Positions 8,954-16,991 of a DNA stretch of 64,000 nt are shown one piece after another. The notes beneath the pieces are model-generated. The model made no database searches. It saw nothing but the letters and a program-made list of their open reading frames with translations, and was not told the origin of the DNA. Positions within the stretch are counted from its first letter, which is position 1; the number at the start of each line of letters is the position of its first letter. The translations under genes and the position numbers were made by a program. Source of the stretch: CBDBZL01 sp965213545 (GTDB lineage Bacteria; Pseudomonadota; Alphaproteobacteria; Sphingomonadales; Sphingomonadaceae); the NCBI GenBank assembly GCA_965213545.1, contig CBDBZL010000001.1, forward strand, positions 62,001 to 126,000, written 5' to 3'.

Positions 8954-11946
8954 CAGTCGGCCCCGGTCCATTCCTCGAGCCGCATCAGATGATCATAGGT
9001 GCCATAATTGGGGGCCTTGAGATTGGGACGCGCGGTGAACGGCTCCATGCCCAAGATCCATTTGTCGAGCGCCTGATCGAGAAAGCGCCGAGCTTCGGGA
9101 AGAAGTTCATCGGCGGAAAGACCGTGCTGCTGAGATGTGACCGTGACCGCGCTGGCGACATAGCCGAAACCCTGCGGCGCGGTCTTGCATTTGCCCAGCG
9201 ACCAATATTCGAACACGCTCGGCGTCCCGCTTGCTCCCGAGAACGCTCCTTCCTGCGCCATCAGCGCGAGCGTTCCCAACTGGAGCGCATATCCATCCTT
9301 CACCGCCTTGCGTGTGGGGGGCCCGCCGGTCTTGTAGTCGACGATTGCCAGCCCGCCATCGGCCAGCGCATCGATGCGGTCCACCTTGCCATGGATCGTC
9401 ACCCCGCGAACCTCAATCTCGCCGGCCTGCTCGATTGCCACGGGCTTTCGCGTGAGGTCAGCCTCCAACGTGCCGGCCACCCATTCCAGGGCGCGTTCCA
9501 GTCTGGGGCGCCACAAGACGCGGGTGAGCGGATGGGCGTGCATGGCGGCAAGGTGCTGGTCCATCAGCTGCGCCATCGTGCCGCGGCCCCAGTGCCAGTC
9601 TTCCAGGATCGAATGCGCCAGACTTCCCCGCCAGGCCGGTGAAGGCGAGGCATCGAGCGGTTCGAGCTCGTTCAGCGCCAGAATCTTCGAGGCATAGAAC
9701 TGATAGGGGTCGCAAAGCAGCCGATCGAGCCCGGTCACGCTGACCCGGACGCGCCGCAACTCGGGCGAAGGCATGGGCTGCGGGCGCGGATGGGGTGCGA
9801 CCCTGGGATGCGGGCCGTGCGGAGCGGCGGCGTCGAACGCGCGGGCCAGCTCGATGGTTTGCCTGTCGCGATGTTCCTTCAGCAGGTCCGAGCCCAGCAA
9901 CGCATGCACCCGCAGCAAGAAACGCGACGGGATGGTCGGACCGGCGGCATCGCGCTGCGAGCGCGACAGCACCACCTCGGGCGCACCCATGGCGCCGGCC
10001 AGGTCATGCGCGGCCAGGCCGATGCGAAAATCCGCCCCCGGTATTCCCAGCGCGCGCAGCAATGCAGGCGCGAGCAGCGGATCGGTTGCCGGGCGGGCGG
10101 GCCAGCTGCCCTCGCTAAGCCCGGCGCAGATCATCAGGTCCGCCCGGCTGCCCCGCGATTCGAGCAGGCCGTAGATGGCAACCCGCGGATGACCGCCATA
10201 GGCCGGGCGCACCGCCACCAAGTCCATCGCCTCGCGCAGCGCCGCGGGCAGCGCATCGATTTCCAGGACGAAGCGCGTCTCGCGCGCGTGCACCGCCAGT
10301 TCCTCGACGAAGCGCGACAACGCACGGCCATCCTCGCGTGCCCACAGCATGTCACCGCAAAGTGCTTCGCCCACGCGGGTCACGGCATCGAGCCGGTCGG
10401 CGAGCAGCTGCGATGCTTCGAACAACGGCCGCACCGCCTCTTCGAAGCCGTCCCACCAGTCGCGAACCTTGGCGGCATCTGCAATCTCGCCCAGCGGAGC
10501 GAGCCCGGGAGCCTTGCGTGGACCACGAAGGCGCCGCTCGAAGGCACGGGCCGCAGTGAGCCAGTCGGCGCGGCCTTCGCCCGCCGCGACCAGCGGATGG
10601 ATCAGCAACGCCATCAGCGGCACCGGCGCGGCCTCCTTGGCGACAAGTTCGGCGAGCAGCAGAAGCACACGTCCCGCCGACGTTTTGGAAAGCGGCTGTC
10701 CGGCCGAATCGTCCGCCGCGATGCCCCAGCGCGCGAGATGGTGAACCACGCGCGCGGCAAGCGCACGGTCGGGTGTCACCACCGCCGCCCGTCTTCCCGC
10801 GGTTTCCAGCGCCTCGCGCACCATCAACGCGATAGCCTGTGCCTCCTCCTCGGTGTTGGCGGCCTCGATCATGCGCACCCCGCCCAGCCGACGCCGTTCG
10901 GCCGGAAGATCGGCCCACGAACGGCTTGCCTCGGGTGGCAGGAACAGGCTCGAGATCGCCCGGCTGCGCGCCGGCGGGCCTTTGCCGAGGCCAGCGCGAT
11001 GCCATGCGCGAACCTCGCCACGCGCAATCCCCATGCGGTTGAGCAGCAGCTTGAGGTGATATTGCGGATGGGTCACCGCATCGCCGCGAGCGAAAGGCGT
11101 TTGGGCACCCGGCGCGCCCGCCGAACCCAGCTCGTCCCAGACCTCCTCGCTCATTTCCAGATCCAGATCGGGCAGGATCACCGCGCCTGCAGGCAGCCGC
11201 GAGATGGCCCGCAGCAGCGCCGCCAGCGCGGGCGCGGCCGAAGTGACCCCGGCGGCAACCACCGGATACGGCGGCGGATCGGCGGACCAATGCGTGGCGG
11301 CGTGGCGGAACAGCAGGTTGCGCCTGGTTGCCGCATCCACCTCGCCGCGTTCGCCAAGTTCGGTGCGCCAGGCCTTGAACACATGACGCAGCAGCGAAAG
11401 GTTGCGATCCCAGTGCTCGGCCAGCCTGGGCAGCTCGTCGAGGACCAGTTCCGACTGCAGTGCGTCGGGCTCGACCTCCTCGGCAAGCAGCCGGTCGATC
11501 ACCCGCGCGGTCTCTTGCGCCATGCGCAGCAGCGCGTTCGCGGACGGCGGCTGGTCGCCCTCCTGATGCTGGGCGATGAGCTGGGCGAACCGCAGCCAGC
11601 GGCGGACGGGATCGGCGGCGGGCGCAATGGGCGCGGCGAGCGGATCGAACAGCGGACCCAGCGCCTCATCCAGGTCAAGGTCGCCCACCACCACCATGCG
11701 CGGCAGCAGCATGCCCTGTCGCAGATCACCCGGCTGAGCTGCCTCACCCGCCTCGCCATGGGGTCCGAACTGGCGGATGAAGGCCTCGCTCACGATGCGC
11801 GCCATCCGCCGGCTCGGCAGCAGCAGCGTCAACCGCGCCAGTCCGAAGGACGCATCGCCATAACGCGGCACCAGGCCTGCCACCAACGCATCGGCGAACC
11901 CGCGATGCGCGGCGATGGAATAGACTTGCGGTTGTTCGGCGCTCAT
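8953..11946 (-). CDS. addB: Double-strand break repair protein AddB
   Basis: The 997-residue partner of AddA has the N-terminal SIAAHRGFADAL, a broken, helicase-like middle, and a C-terminal PD-(D/E)xK nuclease domain with GLAIVDYKTGGPPTRKAVKDG and a following QLGTLAL. The N-terminal side of this domain carries CDPYQFYASKIL. The family normally provides the second nuclease activity and scaffolds Chi recognition. I see only one obvious cysteine near the nuclease, so an Fe-S cluster as in Bacillus AddB is not evident. The start ATG 11946 follows murU by 36 bases, and the stop overlaps the addA start by one base. A very long open frame on the opposite strand here is a GC-bias shadow. Confidence 0.94.
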   Translation of the reverse strand: MSAEQPQVYSIAAHRGFADALVAGLVPRYGDASFGLARLTLLLPSRRMARIVSEAFIRQFGPHGEAGEAAQPGDLRQGMLLPRMVVVGDLDLDEALGPLFDPLAAPIAPAADPVRRWLRFAQLIAQHQEGDQPPSANALLRMAQETARVIDRLLAEEVEPDALQSELVLDELPRLAEHWDRNLSLLRHVFKAWRTELGERGEVDAATRRNLLFRHAATHWSADPPPYPVVAAGVTSAAPALAALLRAISRLPAGAVILPDLDLEMSEEVWDELGSAGAPGAQTPFARGDAVTHPQYHLKLLLNRMGIARGEVRAWHRAGLGKGPPARSRAISSLFLPPEASRSWADLPAERRRLGGVRMIEAANTEEEAQAIALMVREALETAGRRAAVVTPDRALAARVVHHLARWGIAADDSAGQPLSKTSAGRVLLLLAELVAKEAAPVPLMALLIHPLVAAGEGRADWLTAARAFERRLRGPRKAPGLAPLGEIADAAKVRDWWDGFEEAVRPLFEASQLLADRLDAVTRVGEALCGDMLWAREDGRALSRFVEELAVHARETRFVLEIDALPAALREAMDLVAVRPAYGGHPRVAIYGLLESRGSRADLMICAGLSEGSWPARPATDPLLAPALLRALGIPGADFRIGLAAHDLAGAMGAPEVVLSRSQRDAAGPTIPSRFLLRVHALLGSDLLKEHRDRQTIELARAFDAAAPHGPHPRVAPHPRPQPMPSPELRRVRVSVTGLDRLLCDPYQFYASKILALNELEPLDASPSPAWRGSLAHSILEDWHWGRGTMAQLMDQHLAAMHAHPLTRVLWRPRLERALEWVAGTLEADLTRKPVAIEQAGEIEVRGVTIHGKVDRIDALADGGLAIVDYKTGGPPTRKAVKDGYALQLGTLALMAQEGAFSGASGTPSVFEYWSLGKCKTAPQGFGYVASAVTVTSQQHGLSADELLPEARRFLDQALDKWILGMEPFTARPNLKAPNYGTYDHLMRLEEWTGAD

Positions 11947-11982
11947 CGTCCCGGTCCGGTCCGACGCATGGTCGATGCAGGA

Positions 11983-12711
11983 TCAGCCATGAACAAGTGC
12001 ATGTTCGGTCGGACGGATCGCCGCGGGCGTGCCGATGTCGAACCACTGGCCGGTGAAGGCGAGGCCGTATAGCCGTCCCTCGGCAATGGCCCGGTCCCAC
12101 AGCAGGTTGGTCGAGAACGGGCCATCGGGAGGATCGCGGAGCAGGCGCTTGGCAACCAGCTGTATCCCGGTAAAGATGTACGGCGCGACCCGGCCCGGCC
12201 GGCGGCGTGTCAGGGCGCCCAGCGGGTCCATATGAAAGTCGCCCGATCCGGTGAAGTGATGCGCCGCCTTGTGCGGCACCAGCAGCAACAGCGCATCCAT
12301 CGCCTCGGGTCGCCAGATCGCCGACATGTCGTGCAGCGCACTGCGCGGACCATCCAGCCAGATCGTATCGCTGTTGAGACAGAAGAACGGATCGGGCAGC
12401 AGATGCGCTGCGCGAACCATCCCGCCGCCCGTTTCGAGCAAACGCTCCCGCTCGTTCGATATGGTGACCTTGGGCGCGCCGCGTCCCGCCACATGCGCTT
12501 CCAAAGCATCTGCGAGATAGTGGACATTGACCACCGCCCTGCAGATCCCCGCCGCCGCCAGTCGGTCGAGCGCATGGTCGATCAGCGCCTTACCCGCCAC
12601 CCGCACCAGCGGTTTGGGCTGGCTTGCGGTCAGCGGGCGCATGCGTTTGCCCAGCCCCGCGGCGAGAACCATCGCGGTGTCGCTGGCGAGGGGGGTGGCG
12701 GGTGGGGTCAT
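11983..12711 (-). CDS. murU: Sugar nucleotidyltransferase, MurU type (N-acetylmuramate-1-phosphate uridylyltransferase)
   Basis: The 242-residue protein has the nucleotidyltransferase signature MVLAAGLGKRMRPLT (about 14-28), PKPLVRVAGKALIDH for the substrate, a metal/catalytic LNSDTIW near residue 115, and WFDIGTP at the end. By sequence alone it could be a mannose-1-phosphate guanylyltransferase-like enzyme. Its position directly after an AmgK-type kinase, with a 4-base ATGA overlap, points to MurU. In the recycling route known from Pseudomonas, AmgK phosphorylates MurNAc at C1 and MurU makes UDP-MurNAc, bypassing de novo MurA/MurB and fosfomycin inhibition. The assignment rests on context plus family. 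Confidence 0.82.
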   Translation of the reverse strand: MTPPATPLASDTAMVLAAGLGKRMRPLTASQPKPLVRVAGKALIDHALDRLAAAGICRAVVNVHYLADALEAHVAGRGAPKVTISNERERLLETGGGMVRAAHLLPDPFFCLNSDTIWLDGPRSALHDMSAIWRPEAMDALLLLVPHKAAHHFTGSGDFHMDPLGALTRRRPGRVAPYIFTGIQLVAKRLLRDPPDGPFSTNLLWDRAIAEGRLYGLAFTGQWFDIGTPAAIRPTEHALVHG

Positions 12712-13712
12712 GGCCTAAGTGCGCCGCCGCTCAGGCGGATCGCGTGAGGAATATTGGCGTCGACCCAGCGCGCCACTTCGGCCAGCGCAGGGTGAGCCAG
12801 ATCGCGTTCCAGCGCCGCCCATACGCGCGGTATCATCGTCAGGTATCGCGGCTTGCCGTCACGCTGCATCAGCCGGCTGAAGATGCCCACGATCTTAGCA
12901 TTGCGCTGGGCGCCAAGCACCGCGTAATCGGCGCGAAAGAGGGCGTCAGGGACACCCGTCGCCGCCAGGTAGCGCGCGATCATGCGCTCCTCCAGATCGG
13001 GTGTTACGTCGCGCCGCGCATCCTGCAACAGCGAGACCAGATCATAGGCCCGGTGACCGATGAGCGCGTCCTGGAAGTCGATCAGCCCCTGCTCGCCTGT
13101 GCGCTCGCCACATGGATCGAGCAGCATGATGTTCTCAGCGTGATAGTCGCGTAGCACTGTCACCGAGGGATCCTGCCGCTTGATCACCGGCGCCAGCACA
13201 TTGCGCCAGGCCGCCTCGAAGCCCGCGATATCGACCTCCAGCCCGTTCATCGGACAGAACCACTGGGTGAACAGCAGCGCCTCGCGCAGGTATGTCGCCA
13301 TGTCGTAAGGTGCGAACGGCCCGGGCGGTCGCTTGTGCAGCGCGATCAGCGCATCCACCGCGTGCTCATACACCGCCCCCTCGTCTGCGCGATGCTGGTC
13401 GAGCCAATCGCGCATCCGGTGCGAACCGAAATCCTCGATCAACACCAGGCCGCATTCGGCAGCCTGCGCATAGATTACCGGCGCACGCATGCCGTTCTCG
13501 GCCAACCAGCGCCCGACCTTGAGAAAGGGGCGCGGGTCCTCATGCGGTGGTGGGGCGTCCATCAACATGGCGGTTCGGCCGCCCGCAGCCCGGTCGCGCA
13601 CCCGGAAGTAGCGGCGAAAGCTCGCGTCACCGGGCAATGCCTCGATCGCCGCCTGGCCCCATCCTGCCGAAGCGAGGAAATCATCGAGCCCGTCTGGGTA
13701 AGTGCCGCTCAT
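12708..13712 (-). CDS. amgK: Cell-wall amino-sugar 1-kinase, AmgK type (APH family)
   Basis: An aminoglycoside-phosphotransferase-fold kinase of 334 residues. The N-terminal part shows GDASFRRYFRV (28-38). The catalytic loop is LRDYHAENIM with Asp189, and the metal-binding segment is IDFQDALIGHRAYDL (about 211-225). The family includes bacterial AmgK, which phosphorylates MurNAc/GlcNAc at the anomeric position. The start ATG 13712-13710 overlaps the tsaE stop (TGATG). Its own stop overlaps the murU start (ATGA), so three proteins are made from one coupled message. Related APH kinases of unknown substrate exist, so the name depends on the MurU neighbour. Confidence 0.83.
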   Translation of the reverse strand: MSGTYPDGLDDFLASAGWGQAAIEALPGDASFRRYFRVRDRAAGGRTAMLMDAPPPHEDPRPFLKVGRWLAENGMRAPVIYAQAAECGLVLIEDFGSHRMRDWLDQHRADEGAVYEHAVDALIALHKRPPGPFAPYDMATYLREALLFTQWFCPMNGLEVDIAGFEAAWRNVLAPVIKRQDPSVTVLRDYHAENIMLLDPCGERTGEQGLIDFQDALIGHRAYDLVSLLQDARRDVTPDLEERMIARYLAATGVPDALFRADYAVLGAQRNAKIVGIFSRLMQRDGKPRYLTMIPRVWAALERDLAHPALAEVARWVDANIPHAIRLSGGALRP

Positions 13713-14161
13713 CACCAGCGGCCTTGCCAATCGGCGCCCGGTTCGACAATCGCCCGCCGCCCGGCTTCGACAGTTTCCAGACTTATCGACAGGCACGCGG
13801 GCTCCTGAACAAAGCCGCCGGCGCGCTCGGGCCATTCGGCGATCAGCACCGCCCCACGCCGATAATCGTCAAGACCCAGCTCCGCGGCTTCGCCCGGATG
13901 CTCCAGCCGGTAGAAATCGGCATGGACAACAGGCAGCCGCGTGGCTGGGGGGCCATATGTCTCAATGATGGTGAAGGTGGGCGATGGCACCTCGCCGGCA
14001 TAGCCGCAGCCATTAAGGATAGCGCGCGCGAGCGTGGTCTTGCCCGCGCCGAGCGATCCATTGAGCGCGACGACATCGCCTGGCCTCAGGCGGACCGCGA
14101 TGCGGGCACCCAAGGCGCTCATCGCAGCAAGATCGGGCAATGAAAGAGCGTGGCGCACCAT
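13712..14161 (-). CDS. tsaE: tRNA threonylcarbamoyladenosine biosynthesis ATPase TsaE
   Basis: TsaE is the small ATPase that works with TsaB and TsaD in forming N6-threonylcarbamoyladenosine at A37 of ANN-decoding tRNAs. The 149-residue protein has a P-loop GSLGAGKTTLA (about 35-45), the SPTFTIIETY segment and HADFYRL with the conserved Asp-x-Tyr-Arg. The start is ATG 14161. It lies five bases after the stop of the shortened sensor-kinase gene and is coupled by TGATG to amgK, the same order I recall in other sphingomonads. No tsaB or tsaD is in this window. Confidence 0.95.
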   Translation of the reverse strand: MVRHALSLPDLAAMSALGARIAVRLRPGDVVALNGSLGAGKTTLARAILNGCGYAGEVPSPTFTIIETYGPPATRLPVVHADFYRLEHPGEAAELGLDDYRRGAVLIAEWPERAGGFVQEPACLSISLETVEAGRRAIVEPGADWQGRW

Positions 14162-14166
14162 TGCGG

Positions 14167-14754
14167 TCAGGCGGGTGTCACCGATGGTTCGTCCCGGCCT
14201 ATTGCCGCCGGTTCGGGTTCGCGATGGCCGCGGTTCCCATGCACCAGCGCACCCGCCGCGTTGGCTTTTTTATCGTCGCCCTTGCCCGGTGTCACATCGA
14301 CCCACCAGACCAGCGCCGCCGGTGTCGGGGAGACCAGCCGATGCGCCCGCTGCCCGCTGATCGCGATCCGTCGCGAAGAGGCTTGCGAGGTTACCGTCAT
14401 GCGGAACGGCGCCGCAGTGCGCACGGTCAGCCCGCTCGCATGTTCCAACGCCTTCAGATCATCCGACCGCAGCCCATGGTCCGTGCCGGTCAGTTCGCTG
14501 AGATAGTGCGGCAGGGCATCGAAGCCGAGCCAGGCAGCCAGCCTTTCGGGTCCCTCGATGCCCCCGTCCCCGCGCACCAGCAGAGGCAATGCGGCCGCCT
14601 GATCGAGCATCCGCGCCAGCCGCCGGGCCACCGCACGTGCCTCGCGCGCCTGCTCCATCGCCTGACGGGACTTGAGGACGGCGAATGCAGCGGCAAAGGT
14701 CCAGGCCGCCATAACGAGGCCGATGAGGACCGTGGCGGTTGCACTGAGTTCCAT
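14167..14754 (-). CDS. N-terminal remnant of a membrane sensor histidine kinase (kinase domain missing)
   Basis: The 195-residue product starts with a single hydrophobic anchor (about residues 6-27), then a basic helical region and a PAS-like part containing PLLVRGDGGIEGPERLAAWLGF. I recognise this beginning from roughly 750-800-residue PAS/histidine-kinase proteins that sit between ahcY and tsaE in related genomes. Here the sequence runs to ALVWWVDVT (about 150) and then into a short charged tail that ends only five bases before tsaE. No H-box, N-box or G-box is present in any frame, so the dimerisation and ATPase domains are absent. It may be a pseudogene, or a truncated sensor that can still bind membranes. 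The parent identity is from memory. Confidence 0.65.
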   Translation of the reverse strand: MELSATATVLIGLVMAAWTFAAAFAVLKSRQAMEQAREARAVARRLARMLDQAAALPLLVRGDGGIEGPERLAAWLGFDALPHYLSELTGTDHGLRSDDLKALEHASGLTVRTAAPFRMTVTSQASSRRIAISGQRAHRLVSPTPAALVWWVDVTPGKGDDKKANAAGALVHGNRGHREPEPAAIGRDEPSVTPA

Positions 14755-14838
14755 GACTCGGTCCGCGCTATGCGAGCACGCAGCCTAACGCAACCGGGGC
14801 GCGGCACAGGCGCATGGCCCGCCCCGCCCCCCGCGTCG

Positions 14839-16263
14839 TCAATAGCGGTAGTGCTCGGGCTTGAACGGCCCTTCCACCGGCACGCCGATATAGTCCGCCT
14901 GGCGCTTGGAAAGCTGCGTCAATTGCGCGCCCAGCTTGTCCAGATGAAGCGCGGCCACCTTCTCGTCCAGATGCTTGGGCAGGACGTAGACATCCTTGTC
15001 GTAGTTGTCCGACTTGGTCCACAGCTCAATCTGGGCGAGCACCTGGTTGGTGAACGAGCAGCTCATCACGAAGCTTGGATGGCCGGTGCCGCACGCCAGG
15101 TTTACCAGCCGCCCCTTGGCCAGCACGATGATCTTCTTGCCGTCGGGGAAGGTGACGACATCGGTGCCGGGCTTCAGTTCCTTCCAGTCGTAATTGCCCA
15201 TCTGGGCGATCTGGATCTCGCTGTCGAAATGGCCGATATTGCACACGATGGCCATGTGCTTCATCGCCTTCATGTGCTCGGCGGTGATGACGTCCTCGTT
15301 GCCGGTGGCGGTGACGAAGATGTCGGCGCGCTTCACCGCCTCTTCCATCGTGACGACCTCGTAGCCCTCCATCGTGGCCTGCAGCGCGCAGATGGGGTCG
15401 ATCTCGGTCACCAGCACGCGCGCCCCGCCCTGGCGCAGCGAGTCGGCCGAACCCTTGCCCACGTCGCCGAAACCCGCGACCACCGCCACCTTGCCCGAGA
15501 GCATGACATCGGTCGCTCGGCGGATCGCGTCGACCAGCGATTCGCGGCAACCATACAGGTTGTCGAACTTGGACTTGGTGACGGAATCGTTCACGTTGAT
15601 CGCCGGGAATGGCAGCTTGCCCTTCTTGGCCAGCGAATAGAGCCGGTGGACCCCGGTGGTGGTCTCTTCGGACACGCCCTTGATGTTGGCGACCGAGGCA
15701 GTGAGGTAGCCGGGCCTCTCCTTGACGAACGCCTTGAGCGCGCGCTGGAACTCCACCTCCTCGTCATTGGCCGGCTCGGGCAGTTCCTCGCCCGCCTCCA
15801 CCCGCGCGCCCCACAGCGCGAACATTGTCGCATCGCCGCCATCATCGAGGATGAGGTTGCACGTCCGGTTCGCGTCATCGGCGCTGGACCAGTCGAAGAT
15901 GCGCCCGACATAGTCCCAATATTCGGCCAGGCTCTCACCCTTGACCGCGAATACCGGGACTCCCGCTTCGGCAATGGCCGCGGCGGCATGGTCCTGCGTC
16001 GAGAAGATGTTGCAGGTCGCCCAGCGCAGCTCGGCACCCAATGCCGCCAGCGTCTCGATCAGCACCGCAGTCTGGATTGTCATGTGCAGCGAGCCGGTGA
16101 TCCGCGCGCCTTTAAGCGGCTGGGCGGCGCCATATTCCTCGCGCAACGCCATTAGCCCGGGCATCTCGGTCTCGGCGATGGCGATCTCGTCGCGGCCGTA
16201 ATCCGCAAGGCTCAGGTCCTTGACGATATAATCCTTATCGAGAGCGGCGGTGGCCACGTTCAT
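14839..16263 (-). CDS. ahcY: Adenosylhomocysteinase (S-adenosyl-L-homocysteine hydrolase)
   Basis: AhcY hydrolyses S-adenosylhomocysteine to adenosine and homocysteine in the cytoplasm, relieving product inhibition of methyltransferases. The 474-residue protein carries GSLHMTIQTAVLIETL (about 57-72), NVNDSVTKSKFDN (223-235), the NAD-binding GFGDVGKG (264-271), and the C-terminal KPEHYRY. All are typical of the long bacterial form with the extra insert. The ATG at 16263-16261 has AAGGAG just upstream. The frame remains open to 16428, but the extra residues have no family match. It is divergent from the peroxiredoxin gene, and the 192 bases between them hold both promoters. Confidence 0.98.
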   Translation of the reverse strand: MNVATAALDKDYIVKDLSLADYGRDEIAIAETEMPGLMALREEYGAAQPLKGARITGSLHMTIQTAVLIETLAALGAELRWATCNIFSTQDHAAAAIAEAGVPVFAVKGESLAEYWDYVGRIFDWSSADDANRTCNLILDDGGDATMFALWGARVEAGEELPEPANDEEVEFQRALKAFVKERPGYLTASVANIKGVSEETTTGVHRLYSLAKKGKLPFPAINVNDSVTKSKFDNLYGCRESLVDAIRRATDVMLSGKVAVVAGFGDVGKGSADSLRQGGARVLVTEIDPICALQATMEGYEVVTMEEAVKRADIFVTATGNEDVITAEHMKAMKHMAIVCNIGHFDSEIQIAQMGNYDWKELKPGTDVVTFPDGKKIIVLAKGRLVNLACGTGHPSFVMSCSFTNQVLAQIELWTKSDNYDKDVYVLPKHLDEKVAALHLDKLGAQLTQLSKRQADYIGVPVEGPFKPEHYRY

Positions 16264-16455
16264 GCACTCCTTCAGGTTCGGGGATCGGACGCTCGGCCGC
16301 CGGTGGCGTGCGAGCGGCCCTTGTTTCGAGGGTCTCGCGCCCGCCCATAAAGCGCCGCGTCGCCCGCGTAAACCCCGCGGCCGCCAGGGCCACGCAAGGG
16401 TTGCGCGCTTCGCACGCGGCACTATCACCGCCCAAGCAACAGGAGAAACAACGTC

Positions 16456-16941
16456 ATGCCGATCGCCAAGGGTCAGCCCATTCCCGATGTCGAACTGGTC
16501 AAGGTCACCGATGATGGCCCCCAGAAAGTGCGCGCCCGCGAGTTCTTTGCCGGCCGCAAGGTGGCGCTGTTCGCGGTTCCTGGCGCCTATACGCCCACCT
16601 GTTCAGCCAAGCACCTGCCTGGCTTTGTCGACAAAGCGGGCGAACTGAAGGCGCGCGGCGTGGACGAGGTTGCCTGCACCTCGGTCAACGACGCTTTCGT
16701 CATGGGGAGCTGGAACAAGACGTCCGGTTCCGAGCACATCACCATGCTGGCGGACGGCAACGGCGACTTTGCCGAGGCGCTGGGCCTGTCGGCGGACTTT
16801 ACCAGCTACAATATGGGCAAGCGCAGCCAGCGTTATTCCATGCTGGTGGATGACGGTATCGTGCGCGAACTCAATGTCGAGGAACCCGGCGATTTCCGCG
16901 TCTCGAGCGCCGAGTACCTGCTGAATCAGGTGCCCGCCTAA
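16456..16941 (+). CDS. Peroxiredoxin, Prx5 (AhpE/hybrid) family
   Basis: A 161-residue cytosolic thiol peroxidase. The peroxidatic motif is VPGAYTPTCSAKHLPGF with Cys49, and a second conserved-position cysteine is Cys74 in VACTSVND. This pattern (PxxxTxxC) is that of the Prx5 group, which reduces H2O2 and alkyl hydroperoxides using glutathione/glutaredoxin or thioredoxin. Start ATG 16456 is preceded by AGGAGAAACAAC. The gene stands alone, facing away from ahcY, and a GC-rich hairpin follows its stop. Whether Cys74 acts as resolving cysteine cannot be told from sequence. Confidence 0.95.
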   Translation: MPIAKGQPIPDVELVKVTDDGPQKVRAREFFAGRKVALFAVPGAYTPTCSAKHLPGFVDKAGELKARGVDEVACTSVNDAFVMGSWNKTSGSEHITMLADGNGDFAEALGLSADFTSYNMGKRSQRYSMLVDDGIVRELNVEEPGDFRVSSAEYLLNQVPA

Positions 16942-16966
16942 GGCAGGTTGCGTCAGCTGCGCAGTC

Positions 16967-16991
16967 GGGGGATGCGCTCTGTCGCTCCCCC
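16967..16991. terminator. Hairpin between convergent peroxiredoxin and membrane-protein genes
   Basis: The inverted repeat GGGGGA-T-GCG / CGC-TCCCCC (stem of 9 pairs with one bulged T, six-base loop CTCTGT) fills the gap between two convergent stop codons. It could end transcription in both directions. There is no long T tract, so termination strength is uncertain. Confidence 0.5.

Noticed and set aside
9790..12072. Very long open frame on the plus strand opposite addB
   Set aside because: It is the antisense frame of a GC-rich gene; the composition is His/Arg/Gln-rich with no domain, and addB is secure on the minus strand.
14140..16155. 671-codon plus-strand frame opposite ahcY and the kinase remnant
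   Set aside because: Antisense to well-conserved AhcY; no motif and no ribosome-binding site.
16264..16455. SAH-type riboswitch before ahcY
   Set aside because: No conserved pseudoknot or core could be found by eye in the short leader, and the class is known mainly from other groups.
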